Positions 19,005-27,847 of a DNA stretch of 64,000 nucleotides are shown here, piece by piece (the first letter of the stretch is position 1; each line of letters begins with the position of its first letter). The DNA is from Brevundimonas sp. PAMC22021 (lineage in GTDB: Bacteria > Pseudomonadota > Alphaproteobacteria > Caulobacterales > Caulobacteraceae): the NCBI RefSeq assembly GCF_019443405.1, contig NZ_CP080376.1, forward strand, positions 1,364,001-1,428,000. Reading direction: 5' to 3'. The notes below the pieces were generated by a model, which made no database searches, was not told the DNA's origin, and saw only the letters and a program-made list of their open reading frames with translations. A program made the translations under genes and the position numbers.

Positions 19005-19128
19005 GCGAGGCTCCACGCAGGATCGGAGCCGGAAGCTGAGGGTCCGGACCGTCCGGGTCAAGCGGTGCAAGATCCTACCGCGTGCATATACGCCCCGCTG
19101 CGATCACTCTAGCGGGCATGGCGCACTA

Positions 19129-19146
19129 TGGCTATATTTATGGCCA
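19129..19146. promoter_or_regulatory. Likely autoregulatory operator of the toxin-antitoxin module
   Basis: TGGCTATATTTATGGCCA is an 18-bp near-perfect dyad (14 of 18 symmetric positions) just 16 bp upstream of the antitoxin start, with an AT-rich centre that could overlap a -10 element. Type II antitoxins normally bind such palindromes to repress their own operon. Confidence 0.5.
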
Positions 19147-19162
19147 GAACTGGAGATCGATC

Positions 19163-19414
19163 ATGGCCAGCTACGGCGTCGCCGAAGCCAAGAACAACTT
19201 CACCCATCTTCTTGACCGGGCCGAAGGCGGTGAACCGATCACCATCACTCGCCATGGCAAGCCTGTCGCGGAGTTACGCCCCCTGCCCGCCATGACGCCT
19301 GAGCAACGCAAGGCGAGGCTGCTGGAAATCGCAGAGCGGCGCCTCAGTCGTCCTCCGCTTGGCATGACTTCGGTCGAATTGATCAATGGCATGTATGATG
19401 AGCCGGTGGAATGA
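19163..19414 (+). CDS. Phd/YefM-type antitoxin
   Basis: 83 residues from the ATG at 19163 (GGAG 7 nt upstream). The N-terminal segment VAEAKNNFTHLLDRAEGGEP followed by ITITRHGKPVAELRP is the classic Phd/YefM DNA-binding fold; the C-terminal tail (PPLGMTSVELINGM) would wrap the toxin. It represses its own promoter and neutralises the PIN-domain toxin encoded next, with which it overlaps by four bases (ATGA at 19411). The module sits between the cystathionine operon and rnr. Confidence 0.92.
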   Translation: MASYGVAEAKNNFTHLLDRAEGGEPITITRHGKPVAELRPLPAMTPEQRKARLLEIAERRLSRPPLGMTSVELINGMYDEPVE

Positions 19415-19848
19415 TCGACTACTTCGACGCCAGCGTCGTGGTGCCGTTTCTGATGATCGAGTCCCACAGCCGCGCGGTGATCGATTTCATGGCGCAGTCG
19501 CAGCTACCGCAGGTCAGCGACTTCGTCGTTGCGGAGGTGTCATCGGCCGTGTCGCGACTGGTGCGGACACGAACGCTGACCTTGCCAGCCGCCGACGCCG
19601 CCTTGCACGACCTCGACGACTGGATCGCCGCCACGGCGGCGCCGATCGCAATCGACGGCTCGGATGTGCGCGAAGCCACTGCTCTGGTGCGCCAGTTCGA
19701 CCTGAAGCTTCGCGCGCCCGACGCCCTGCACATGGCCGTGTGCCGTCGCGTGGAGGCGCGACTGATCACGCTGGACATCAATCTGGCCGCAGCCGCCCGC
19801 GCGGTCGGCCTTTCCTGCATCAATCCCGCCGAAGGCTCGGCGGCATGA
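19411..19848 (+). CDS. VapC-type PIN-domain ribonuclease toxin
   Basis: 145 residues with PIN-domain acidic residues: D6 in MIDYFDASVVVP, a Glu in VVAEVSSAV, an Asp in PDALHMAV and a further Asp in LITLDINLA. PIN toxins of this type are Mg-dependent endoribonucleases that cut tRNA or rRNA and halt translation. It is translationally coupled to the antitoxin. The next gene, ribonuclease R, starts only eight bases after its stop, so rnr could be read from the toxin-antitoxin promoter. Confidence 0.9.
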   Translation: MIDYFDASVVVPFLMIESHSRAVIDFMAQSQLPQVSDFVVAEVSSAVSRLVRTRTLTLPAADAALHDLDDWIAATAAPIAIDGSDVREATALVRQFDLKLRAPDALHMAVCRRVEARLITLDINLAAAARAVGLSCINPAEGSAA

Positions 19849-19856
19849 AGGACTGA

Positions 19857-22172
19857 ATGACGAAATCACCCAAGAGGCCGCCCGCCGGCCTTCCCGACAA
19901 GGACACGCTGCTCGCTTTCCTGCGCGATGCGGGATCGGCCGAAAAGACCGACATCGCCCGCCACTTCGGCCTGAAGGGCGGCGACCATCGCGCTCTGCGC
20001 GAGATGATCCGCGAGCTGGAGACCGAGGGCAAGCTGGGCAAGCGCGGCCGCAAGGGCTTCTCAGAGGCCGGCGCCCTGCCTCCGGTCGGCGTGGCCGACG
20101 TGATCGAACGCGATGCCGACGGCGAGATGTACGTGCGCCTGGTCGACGCCTCGGCCGATGCGCCGCGCGCCCTGCTGATGCCGGACCGCAAGACGGCCGC
20201 GCCCGCGCCCGGCATGGGCGACCGGCTGCTGGTCAAGTTCGAGCGCGGAGAGAACGACTGGGAAGCGCGCCTGATCAAGCGGCTGGATGCATCCACCAAT
20301 CGCGTGTTGGGCGTGATCCGCAAGTCGTCTCGGGAGACCCGGGTCGAGCCGGTGGACCGTCGGTCCAAGGACGTGCTGGTGGTGCCCAAGGTCCAGGCCG
20401 AGGATCTGCGCGACGGCGACCTGGTGCTCGCCGCCATCGAAAAGGGGGATCACCGCTACGGGCCCAAGCGCGGCAAGATTCTGGAGACCATCGGCCGCGA
20501 GGACGATCCCCGCGCCGCCTCGCTCCTGGCCATCCACGCCCACGGCGTGCCGACCGGCTTCTCCGAGACCGTGGAACGCGAGGCCGAGGACCAGGCGCTG
20601 CCGACGCTGAAGGGCCGCGAGGACCTGCGCGAAGTCCCCTTCATCACCATCGACCCGGCCGATGCGCGCGACCATGACGACGCCGTCTATGCTCAGCGAG
20701 ACGACGATCCGAAGAACGAGGGCGGCTGGATCGTCTGGGTCGCCATCGCAGATGTCGCCGCCTATGTCCGACCCGGCGCGGCGCTGGATCGCGAGGCGCG
20801 CGCCAAGGGCAATTCGACCTATTTTCCCGACCGCGTCGAGCCCATGCTGCCCGAGGTCCTGTCCAACGGCCTGTGCAGCCTCAAGGCCGGCGAGAACCGC
20901 GCCTGCCTGGCGGTCCGCATGGTGTTCGACAAGGACGGTCGAAAGACCGGCCACCGCTTCGTACGCGGGCTGATGCGCTCGCACGCCAAGCTGTCCTACG
21001 AACAGGCTCAGGAGGCCATCGACGGCGAAACCGACGATGTGACCGGCCCCATCATGGAGGCGATCCTTTATCCGTTGTGGAACGCCTACCACGCGATGCT
21101 GAAGGGCCGGGAGCGTCGCAGCCCGCTGGGCATCAACTCGGCCGAGCGCCGCATCCGCATGACGCCCGAGGGCGACATCGCCTCCATCGAGCCGCGTGTC
21201 AGCCTTGAGGCGCACAGGCTGATCGAAGAGATGATGATCCAGGCCAATGTCTGCGCCGCCGAGACGCTGGAGCAGAAGCACACGCCGTTGATCTACCGCG
21301 TCCACGAGGCGCCCAGCCAGGAGAAGATCTTCAACCTGGCCGACTTCCTGTCCACCCTGGGCCTGCCGTGGAACAAGGGCGAACCAGGCACGACCAAGCG
21401 GTTCAACAAGCTGCTGGACCAGATGCGCGACAGCCCGCACGCCGAGGTCGTCAACGAGGTGGTGCTTCGCACCCAGATGCAGGCGATCTATTCGACGGAG
21501 AATGTCGGCCACTTCGGGCTGCACCTGGATCGCTACGCCCACTTCACCTCTCCGATCCGGCGCTATTCGGATCTGATCGTGCATCGCGGGCTGATCCGCG
21601 CGCTGAAGCTGGGATCGGACGGCCTGACCGACCGGGAGGTCGCCGAGATGGCCGCCATCGCCGAACAGGTGACCATGACCGAGCGCCGGTCCATGGCCGC
21701 CGAGCGCGACGCCATGGACCGCTACATCGCCGCCTTCCTTGAGGATCGGGTGGGCGCTACTTTCGGTGGACGCATAACCGGCGTGACCCGCTTCGGCCTG
21801 TTCATACGGCTGGACGAGACGGGCGCGGATGGCCTGGTTCCTGTGTCGTCTCTGGGGAGCGAGTACTTCACCCACGACGATCGCGCTCATGCCCTGGTCG
21901 GGGAACGATCCGGCCAACGCTTCACGCTCGGGCGACGCGTCGAGGTGAAGCTGGTGGAGGCCACGCCCGTCACCGGCGGGCTGTTGTTCGAGATGCTGAG
22001 CGATCCGGAACCGCGCGATCCGAACGCCCCGGCGCCGCGCTATGGCGTGCGTGGCCGGGGCGGCGACGGTCCGCCTTCGCGCGGCAAGGGGCGTCCCGGC
22101 GGCCCCAAGCCCCGCAACGGCTCCAAGCCCGCCGGCGGTCTGAAGGGAGTGCGCAAGGGCAAGCGGAGGTGA
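19857..22172 (+). CDS. rnr: Ribonuclease R
   Basis: 771 residues, usual length for RNase R. An N-terminal winged-helix-like region (about 20-75, LLAFLRDAGSAEKTDIARHF) is followed by cold-shock OB domains, the RNB catalytic domain with Mg-binding aspartates D266, D272, D274 and D275 in DPADARDHDD, an S1 domain (about 625-710, VGATFGGRITGVTRFGLFI) and a basic Arg/Lys/Gly tail. It is a processive 3'-5' exoribonuclease that degrades structured RNA and helps in rRNA and tmRNA quality control. It starts eight bases after the VapC stop, and its stop overlaps the GTG of the NUDIX gene. Confidence 0.96.
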   Translation: MTKSPKRPPAGLPDKDTLLAFLRDAGSAEKTDIARHFGLKGGDHRALREMIRELETEGKLGKRGRKGFSEAGALPPVGVADVIERDADGEMYVRLVDASADAPRALLMPDRKTAAPAPGMGDRLLVKFERGENDWEARLIKRLDASTNRVLGVIRKSSRETRVEPVDRRSKDVLVVPKVQAEDLRDGDLVLAAIEKGDHRYGPKRGKILETIGREDDPRAASLLAIHAHGVPTGFSETVEREAEDQALPTLKGREDLREVPFITIDPADARDHDDAVYAQRDDDPKNEGGWIVWVAIADVAAYVRPGAALDREARAKGNSTYFPDRVEPMLPEVLSNGLCSLKAGENRACLAVRMVFDKDGRKTGHRFVRGLMRSHAKLSYEQAQEAIDGETDDVTGPIMEAILYPLWNAYHAMLKGRERRSPLGINSAERRIRMTPEGDIASIEPRVSLEAHRLIEEMMIQANVCAAETLEQKHTPLIYRVHEAPSQEKIFNLADFLSTLGLPWNKGEPGTTKRFNKLLDQMRDSPHAEVVNEVVLRTQMQAIYSTENVGHFGLHLDRYAHFTSPIRRYSDLIVHRGLIRALKLGSDGLTDREVAEMAAIAEQVTMTERRSMAAERDAMDRYIAAFLEDRVGATFGGRITGVTRFGLFIRLDETGADGLVPVSSLGSEYFTHDDRAHALVGERSGQRFTLGRRVEVKLVEATPVTGGLLFEMLSDPEPRDPNAPAPRYGVRGRGGDGPPSRGKGRPGGPKPRNGSKPAGGLKGVRKGKRR

Positions 22173-22861
22173 CCACGCCGTTCGACGCGCGGCAGGACCT
22201 CGCGGATGCGCCTCGCGTCGTGCGCGACCAGAAACCACGTGACGCCGCCACCCTGATCCTGCTGCGCGGCGACCGGGTGCTGATGGGCCGCCGCGCGCCC
22301 GGCCACGTCTTCATGCCGTCGAAATGGGTGTTTCCCGGCGGGCGGCTGGAGCGGTCAGATTTCACCGCCGCCTCAACCGGACGGCCGGACGGCCGAACGG
22401 CGGCTAGGCTGGACGTCCAGATGCCCGCCCGTCGGGGCCGCGCCCTGATGCTGACGGCGGTGCGTGAAACCTTCGAGGAAACTGGCCTGGTGCTGGGCGC
22501 GCCCGCCCCGCCGGCGTCCGTCGCCGGGCCCTGGCGCGCCTATCGGCAGTCCGGCGCACTGCCCGACCTGTCGGCCCTGACCTATGTGGCGCGAGCGATC
22601 ACGCCGCCCGGTCGCGCGCGTCGCTTCGACGCCCGCTTCTTTGTCGCCGACGCCTCAAGCCTGCTGCATCCCGAGCCGACCCAGGGCTGCGGCGAGCTGG
22701 ACGAGATCGCCTGGTTCCCGCTGGACGAGGCCGAACGGCTGGACCTGCCCGCCATCACCCGCTTCGTGCTGGGGGAGGTGCGCGACCGCCTGGACGACCC
22801 TGACCGACCGCCGCCTTTCGTGCGTATGGTGCGCGGGCGACATCTCGTCACCCGCGCCTGA
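22169..22861 (+). CDS. NUDIX hydrolase
   Basis: 230 residues from a GTG that overlaps the rnr stop (GTGA). The NUDIX fold is seen as ATLILLRGDRVLMGRRAPGH, WVFPGGRLE and the catalytic helix AVRETFEETGLVLG. The two halves of the NUDIX box are separated by an insertion of roughly 30 residues (SDFTAASTGRPDGRTAARL and following), as in the NUDT7/NUDT19-like CoA-pyrophosphatase group. It hydrolyses a nucleoside diphosphate linked to another moiety; the substrate is not known. Co-expression with rnr is likely. Confidence 0.88.
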   Translation: MTTPFDARQDLADAPRVVRDQKPRDAATLILLRGDRVLMGRRAPGHVFMPSKWVFPGGRLERSDFTAASTGRPDGRTAARLDVQMPARRGRALMLTAVRETFEETGLVLGAPAPPASVAGPWRAYRQSGALPDLSALTYVARAITPPGRARRFDARFFVADASSLLHPEPTQGCGELDEIAWFPLDEAERLDLPAITRFVLGEVRDRLDDPDRPPPFVRMVRGRHLVTRA

Positions 22862-22867
22862 CGCCGG

Positions 22868-25561
22868 TCAGTAGAAGATCTTGCGGAAGTTGATGCGGAA
22901 GGCGCGGCCCACCGGCTCCAGATAATCTTCCTGATAGTTCAGCGGCTTGGTCCCGTCGCTGGACGTCACCTCGGTGCGGCTGTCGAACAGATTGGTGACG
23001 CCGAAGCCGACGCGCGAGCCCTTCAGGAACGGGAACCGCTCCACCAGCGACGTCCGCGAGCCCAGGTCCGCGAAGGTGAACAGGTTCACCGTGGTTCGAT
23101 CCGAAAACTCCAGGTCCGGACTTCCGGCCAGGTCGCCGAACACCCGCGTCGATTCACGCCAGTTGGCGTTGAGGAAGGCGCCAAAGCCGTTCTTGAAGGC
23201 CCCGGCTTGCAGCTGCAGCTCGTTGCGCGGTTGCCCACCGCTGCTCACGATCGAGTCGCCGTCCAGCAGATCGAGCGGCTCCAGCCCATCGCGGATCGTC
23301 ACCTCGTCCTGGATGCGCATGATGTGCGTGACCGACAGGTTGAACACGCCCTGCCCGGGCTGTGCGCCCGAGCCGCCGCGACGGCGTCCGCCGCCGGGAC
23401 CGCCCCCGCCGCCGCCAGGCCCGCCGAAAGTGATCATGGTCCCGCCGCCGGGACGTCCGCCCGGACCGCGCGCGCCGGGTCCACCCGGACCGCGCTGCTG
23501 CCCCTGCTCCGCCTGCGGCGTCGGCTGGCCGAACGGGCGCGAGAAGTTGAAGCCCCACTGCACCTCCTGCCGCTCAATCTTCTCGTAGTTCAGCGCCCGT
23601 GCGTCGATGGACAGCAGGTTGCCGTCGGCGTCGCGCACGAACCGCTCCGGCAGCGCGGCCTCCAGGTCGGCGGTGATGGTCGGGAAGGAGGCGATGGAGT
23701 CGTCGATCTCGGTGCGGGTATAAGCCGCGTTCAGCCGGAAATCGACGCTGGTCCAGGGCGTGTAGTTCAGGCCCAGCTTCAGCGTGCGCTTGTGCTCGGC
23801 CTCCAGGTTCGGATCGCCGCCAGTGATGCGGATCACGTCCACCGTCTCGCCGGTGCGGAAGTCGAACACGGGGGTGTTCGGCGTCAGCTCGGTCGGATCG
23901 TTCAGCTGCTGCACCGAAGGCGCATTCTTTTCGTCGGTGTAGCTGACGTTGAAGTTCAGCGGATCGATCGGCGACCAGTTCACGCCACCGCCGACCGTCG
24001 GCAGGCCGCCGAAGTCCGACACCTCCTGATAGGCCACGTTGAAGTTGGCGCGCAGGTCGCCCAGCAGGCTGGGGTTCTCCTCGTCGCGCTGGAACAGCGG
24101 CACATCGACGTTGGCCTGGACGTTGCCGAGGTTGCGCGACAGCGAGCGCTCGGTGAACAGGCCCGAGCGGGTGCTTTCCGAATCCAGCGTCAACCGGCGA
24201 TAGCCGCCGGTGATGGTGGTCCGAACATCGCCCGCCGGCAGGCTGAAGGGCGAACCGGTGAACACCAGTTCGGTGTTCAGCGTGCCCGCAACCGACTTCG
24301 CGGTGTCGAACGGGATCGCGGTCACCGCTCCGCCGATGTCGCCGAACGGATTGGCGGTGGCGCTGTTTGCGTCCGGCAGCGCCTGCAGCGCCGCCGCATC
24401 GACGCCGCGCCCGGTTCGCGACTCCGTCTCCACCCGGTCGTAGCCGCCGGTCGCCGTCCAGCGCCAGTCGCCGATATAGCCGTCCAGCACCGTCGCCACA
24501 TTGGCGGTTCGGGTGTCGCTTTCACGCTTCAGCGCCTCGGGCTGATCGACGTAGCGATGGACCAGCACGTCCGTCCCGAACGGCGAAAAGGGGTTGTCGG
24601 CGTCGAGGTTCAGGCTGACGCCCGGCAGACCGAGGTAGCTTTCGCTGTCCAGGTCTTCCAGGTTGACGCTGACGGTCGCTCCCACCCGCTCGTTCAGGTC
24701 GCGCTTCAGCGTCCCCGACAGCTCGATCTGCTCGCGTTGCGGCGTCAGGGTGCGCCAGGCCGAGGCGTCGCCGTTGCGCTGAACGCCCGCGCCCTGCGTG
24801 AAATCCTGCAGGGTCACACCGCCCGCCGCCGCATTGGTCGGCACGGCGGCCACGGTGACCACACCCCCCGCCAGCGCCGACAGAGCCGGGTCGATCTCGG
24901 CGCCCTGGGGCGATCCGGTGACATTACCGATCAGGTCGAACGGCGCGCCCGACAGGCTGCGATCGATGTCGCGTTCGCTCTCGAAGATGGCGCTGTCGCG
25001 CTCGTGGTTCAGGTCGAACGACCAGCGCGTGCCGCCCTCGATGCGCAGCACATTGTTCTCGATCTCGGTGGACGAGCGTCCGCCCTGCGTCGGGGCGCCG
25101 TATTCCACCTGCGTGGTCAGCGATCGGAAGTTGGCCTTCAGCACGATGTTCACGACGCGCTGATCGGCGCGGTAGCCGTAGGACAGCGCCGTCTCTTCCG
25201 GCAGGATGTCGAAGCGATCGATGGCCTCGGGCGGCAGGCCGCGGATTTCCTGAAAGCCCGAGATGCGTCGCCCGTTGACCAGGAAGACCGGCGAGCCGCC
25301 CCGCGCGCTGCGGGTCTGGCTTTCCAGCAGCGTCACCAGTTCGCCAATGCTGGAGGCCCCGAACGCCTGAAGCTGGGTCGAATCGAAAGAGGCGATCGGT
25401 TCCTGCCCTCCCAGGGCCACGCCGCGCGGCGTCGGCGCGGTGACCAGCACCTCGCCCAGATCATAGACCTCGTCCTCCTGCTGCGTCGTCGCCGGCTGCG
25501 GCTGGGTCTGGGCCTGCTGGACCACGGGCGCGAGGGCGAGCAGAAGAAGGGCGGCGGTCAT
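22868..25561 (-). CDS. TonB-dependent receptor with Gly/Arg/Pro-rich insertion
   Basis: 897 residues from the ATG at 25561, which gives a signal peptide (AALLLLALAPVV). After a Gln-rich linker come a plug domain (LGEVLVTAPTPRGV, GSPVFLVNGRRISGFQEIRG, GYRADQRVVNIVLK) and a large beta-barrel ending FRINFRKIFY with the C-terminal aromatic residue. At about residues 680-740 the barrel is interrupted by a low-complexity segment of Gly, Pro and Arg, which would be an extended loop. It lies on the opposite strand to the rnr-NUDIX operon, with only 6 bp between stops, and divergent from rpmG. The ligand is unknown. Confidence 0.9.
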   Translation of the reverse strand: MTAALLLLALAPVVQQAQTQPQPATTQQEDEVYDLGEVLVTAPTPRGVALGGQEPIASFDSTQLQAFGASSIGELVTLLESQTRSARGGSPVFLVNGRRISGFQEIRGLPPEAIDRFDILPEETALSYGYRADQRVVNIVLKANFRSLTTQVEYGAPTQGGRSSTEIENNVLRIEGGTRWSFDLNHERDSAIFESERDIDRSLSGAPFDLIGNVTGSPQGAEIDPALSALAGGVVTVAAVPTNAAAGGVTLQDFTQGAGVQRNGDASAWRTLTPQREQIELSGTLKRDLNERVGATVSVNLEDLDSESYLGLPGVSLNLDADNPFSPFGTDVLVHRYVDQPEALKRESDTRTANVATVLDGYIGDWRWTATGGYDRVETESRTGRGVDAAALQALPDANSATANPFGDIGGAVTAIPFDTAKSVAGTLNTELVFTGSPFSLPAGDVRTTITGGYRRLTLDSESTRSGLFTERSLSRNLGNVQANVDVPLFQRDEENPSLLGDLRANFNVAYQEVSDFGGLPTVGGGVNWSPIDPLNFNVSYTDEKNAPSVQQLNDPTELTPNTPVFDFRTGETVDVIRITGGDPNLEAEHKRTLKLGLNYTPWTSVDFRLNAAYTRTEIDDSIASFPTITADLEAALPERFVRDADGNLLSIDARALNYEKIERQEVQWGFNFSRPFGQPTPQAEQGQQRGPGGPGARGPGGRPGGGTMITFGGPGGGGGGPGGGRRRGGSGAQPGQGVFNLSVTHIMRIQDEVTIRDGLEPLDLLDGDSIVSSGGQPRNELQLQAGAFKNGFGAFLNANWRESTRVFGDLAGSPDLEFSDRTTVNLFTFADLGSRTSLVERFPFLKGSRVGFGVTNLFDSRTEVTSSDGTKPLNYQEDYLEPVGRAFRINFRKIFY

Positions 25562-25672
25562 GAAGGCGTCCGGTCGGGGGAGGAACAGATGCTCTGCTAA
25601 CGTGGATCGCCGGCCATTCCGTCGTGACTTCTTTGTAACCTTGGCGGCGTCTTGAGGGCCGCATTCCCGCCG

Positions 25673-25700
25673 TTGACTTTGCAGCGCGCCTGAGTATGTT
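25673..25700 (+). promoter_or_regulatory. Promoter of rpmG
   Basis: TTGACT (25673-25678) and TATGTT (25695-25700) are separated by 16 bp, 50 bp before the rpmG start. This is the clearest sigma-70-type promoter in the window and suits a ribosomal protein gene. Confidence 0.6.
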
Positions 25701-25750
25701 CCGCGCCTCTCGTTTCCAGCGGCTTTCGCCGTCGCAAAGGTAATTGTCCG

Positions 25751-25918
25751 ATGGCCAAACCGGCTTCCATCAAGATCCGCCTGAACTCGACCGCCGACAC
25801 CGGCTTCTTCTACGTCACCAAGAAGAACGCCCGCACCATGACCGAGAAGATGGTCGTCAAAAAGTACGACCCGGTCGTGCGCAAGCACGTCGAGTTCAAG
25901 GAAGGCAAGATCAAGTAA
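25751..25918 (+). CDS. rpmG: Ribosomal protein L33
   Basis: 55 residues, exactly the expected length of bacterial L33. It starts [20 protein letters not shown] and continues [10 protein letters not shown] and [19 protein letters not shown], all conserved in the family. L33 lies near the E site of the large ribosomal subunit. This copy lacks the CxxC zinc motifs of the zinc-binding form, so it is the zinc-independent type. It is a single-gene unit with its own promoter and a strong terminator. Confidence 0.97.
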   Translation: MAKPASIKIRLNSTADTGFFYVTKKNARTMTEKMVVKKYDPVVRKHVEFKEGKIK

Positions 25919-25947
25919 GACGGCGTTTCACGCCTCTATGATCCTTC

Positions 25948-25980
25948 AAACGCCCGGCTGGATCGCCAGCCGGGCGTTTT
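25948..25980 (+). terminator. Rho-independent terminator of rpmG
   Basis: A perfect 14-bp stem (25948-25961 with 25966-25979) and a four-base loop ATCG end in a short T run, 30 bp after the rpmG stop. The A run on the other side makes it potentially bidirectional, so it could also end the pleD transcript. Confidence 0.88.
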
Positions 25981-26005
25981 GCTGTTTGGAGATCGTCGTT
26001 GAGGA

Positions 26006-27367
26006 TCAGGCGGCGCGCGCGATGACCGTGTTCCGACCGGCGGCCTTGGCCTGATAGACGCCCTCGTCCGCGCGCTTCAGAAGACCGTCCGGGGTGTCGC
26101 CATGCGCCGTCGCCGCCACGCCGATGGAGATGGTGACGGTCAGATGTTCCGCCCCGCCCATGACGCGGAAGGGCGCCGAGGCCACGTCGCGGCGAATGCG
26201 CTCGGCCACGCGATGCGCGTCCTCCAGCGACGCGCCGGGCATCACCACCACGAACTCCTCGCCGCCCATCCGGCACGGCAGATCGATGGCCCGCACATTG
26301 GTGGCCAGCCGCACCGCGAACTCGCGCAGCACCTCGTCGCCGGCGTCGTGGCCGAAGCCGTCGTTGACGGACTTGAAGTGATCGATGTCCAGCACAAGCA
26401 CGGCGACCGAGGCGCCGCCATGGCTGGCGCGCCCGACCAGCGCCTGCAGCTGGCCGGTCATGTAGCGACGATTGTGCAGGCCAGTCAGCGGATCGGTGAC
26501 CGCCATTTCCAGGCTGGAGTCCAGCTTTTCGCGCAGGAAGTCGCTGTAGCGTTTGCGCCGGATCTGGGTGCGGGCGCGCGCCGCCAGTTCCTGCGGATCG
26601 ACCGGACGCGGCAGGATATCGTGGGCGCCGAGCTCCAGCGCCTTGACCATGCGCGGCCGGTCGCCGGGATCGATCACCGCCAGGATCGGCGCGCGACGCC
26701 CCGCCGCGCCCGACTGCGCCTTGGCGATGACGCGCAGGCCGTCGAAGCCATGTGCGGCCACATTGACGATGATCAGGTCAATGGGTCCCGCCGCCGCCAG
26801 CAGCGCCGCCTCCGGATCGCTCTCGATCGTCGGCCGGTGCTCAGCCGCCAGTTCGGCGGCCATCCGTTCGGCCTGGCGCATGTCGTCGTCGACGATCATC
26901 ACCCGCCCGCCGGCGCCCCGCAGCCGTCCCGAGCCCTCGCCCTGCACGCCCAGCCTGCGCCCGCTTTCCTCGCGCTCGCGCAGTTCGTCCATCACCTGCT
27001 TCAGCCGCGTCAGCGACTTGACGCGCGCGAACAGGATGACGTCGTCCAGCGGCTTGGTGACGAAGTCGTCGGCGCCCGCCTCCAGCCCCTTCAGCCGGTC
27101 CTCGCGGCCGTCCAGCGCGGTGACCAGCACCACCGGGATGTGCCGGGTCGATGCGTCCGCCTTCAGCCGTCGACAGGTCTCGAACCCATCCATACCGGGC
27201 ATCATGACGTCCAGCAGGATCAGGTCCGGCTGGTGCTCGGCCGCGATCGCCAGCGCCGTCATGCCATCGCCGCACGTCAGCACGTCATAGTATTCCAGCG
27301 TCAGCTTGGCCTCGAGCAGCCGGACGTTGGTGTCCAGGTCGTCGACCACCAGGATGCGCGCGCTCAT
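26006..27367 (-). CDS. pleD: PleD diguanylate cyclase response regulator
   Basis: 453 residues with REC-REC-GGDEF architecture. The first receiver has the phospho-acceptor D53 ([11 protein letters not shown]); the second receiver (about 155-270) is an adaptor. The GGDEF domain carries the active GGEEF at 368-372 and an intact RxxD inhibitory site at 359-362. Residue numbers equal those of Caulobacter PleD. Phosphorylation drives dimerisation and synthesis of cyclic di-GMP, controlling the swarmer-to-stalked transition. The ATG at 27367 overlaps the divK stop (ATGA). Confidence 0.97.
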   Translation of the reverse strand: MSARILVVDDLDTNVRLLEAKLTLEYYDVLTCGDGMTALAIAAEHQPDLILLDVMMPGMDGFETCRRLKADASTRHIPVVLVTALDGREDRLKGLEAGADDFVTKPLDDVILFARVKSLTRLKQVMDELREREESGRRLGVQGEGSGRLRGAGGRVMIVDDDMRQAERMAAELAAEHRPTIESDPEAALLAAAGPIDLIIVNVAAHGFDGLRVIAKAQSGAAGRRAPILAVIDPGDRPRMVKALELGAHDILPRPVDPQELAARARTQIRRKRYSDFLREKLDSSLEMAVTDPLTGLHNRRYMTGQLQALVGRASHGGASVAVLVLDIDHFKSVNDGFGHDAGDEVLREFAVRLATNVRAIDLPCRMGGEEFVVVMPGASLEDAHRVAERIRRDVASAPFRVMGGAEHLTVTISIGVAATAHGDTPDGLLKRADEGVYQAKAAGRNTVIARAA

Positions 27368-27729
27368 TGCAGATGCTTCCTGACGGTGTCGAGGAAGTGC
27401 ATCACCGAGATCGGCTTGGAGATATAGGCCTCGCACCCGCCCTGACGGATGCGCTCCTCGTCCCCCTTCATGGCGAAGGCGGTGACCGCGATCACCGGGA
27501 TGTGGTTCAGCTCCTCATCGTCCTTCAGCCACTTTGTGACCTCCAGTCCGGAGATTTCCGGCAGCTGGATGTCCATCAGGATCAGGTCGGGATGATGCTG
27601 CCGGGCGAGCGCCAGCGCCTGCAGCCCCTCGCGGGTCTGCAGCGTCTGATAGCCCTGGGAGTCGAGCAGATCATGAAAGAGCTTCATGTTCAGCTCGTTA
27701 TCCTCGACGATGAGGACGGTCTTGGACAT
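27364..27729 (-). CDS. divK: DivK single-domain response regulator
   Basis: 121 residues forming one receiver domain: [16 protein letters not shown], the acceptor D53 in [13 protein letters not shown], the Thr of [14 protein letters not shown] and the Lys of ISKPISV. In Caulobacter DivK is phosphorylated by DivJ, dephosphorylated by PleC and governs CckA-CtrA signalling through DivL. The start at 27729 reproduces the known D53 numbering; an ATG directly before it (27732) is possible. Coupling to pleD matches the Caulobacter operon. Confidence 0.96.
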   Translation of the reverse strand: MSKTVLIVEDNELNMKLFHDLLDSQGYQTLQTREGLQALALARQHHPDLILMDIQLPEISGLEVTKWLKDDEELNHIPVIAVTAFAMKGDEERIRQGGCEAYISKPISVMHFLDTVRKHLQ

Positions 27730-27847
27730 CATCACCCTGATACTGGCTCCCCTGCGCATCGCGTGGAGGCCTTGTCGCCTTTGTTGACGCCAGGATGACG
27801 GAGGGGTCTTAAGCTGGGGTGAAGCCCGCCTGAAGGAGACTGCCGAC

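Noticed and set aside
19005..19080. SAM riboswitch in the leader of the cystathionine beta-synthase gene
   Set aside because: The leader is short and lacks the conserved SAM-II or SAH core; only a simple GGTCCGGACC palindrome is seen.
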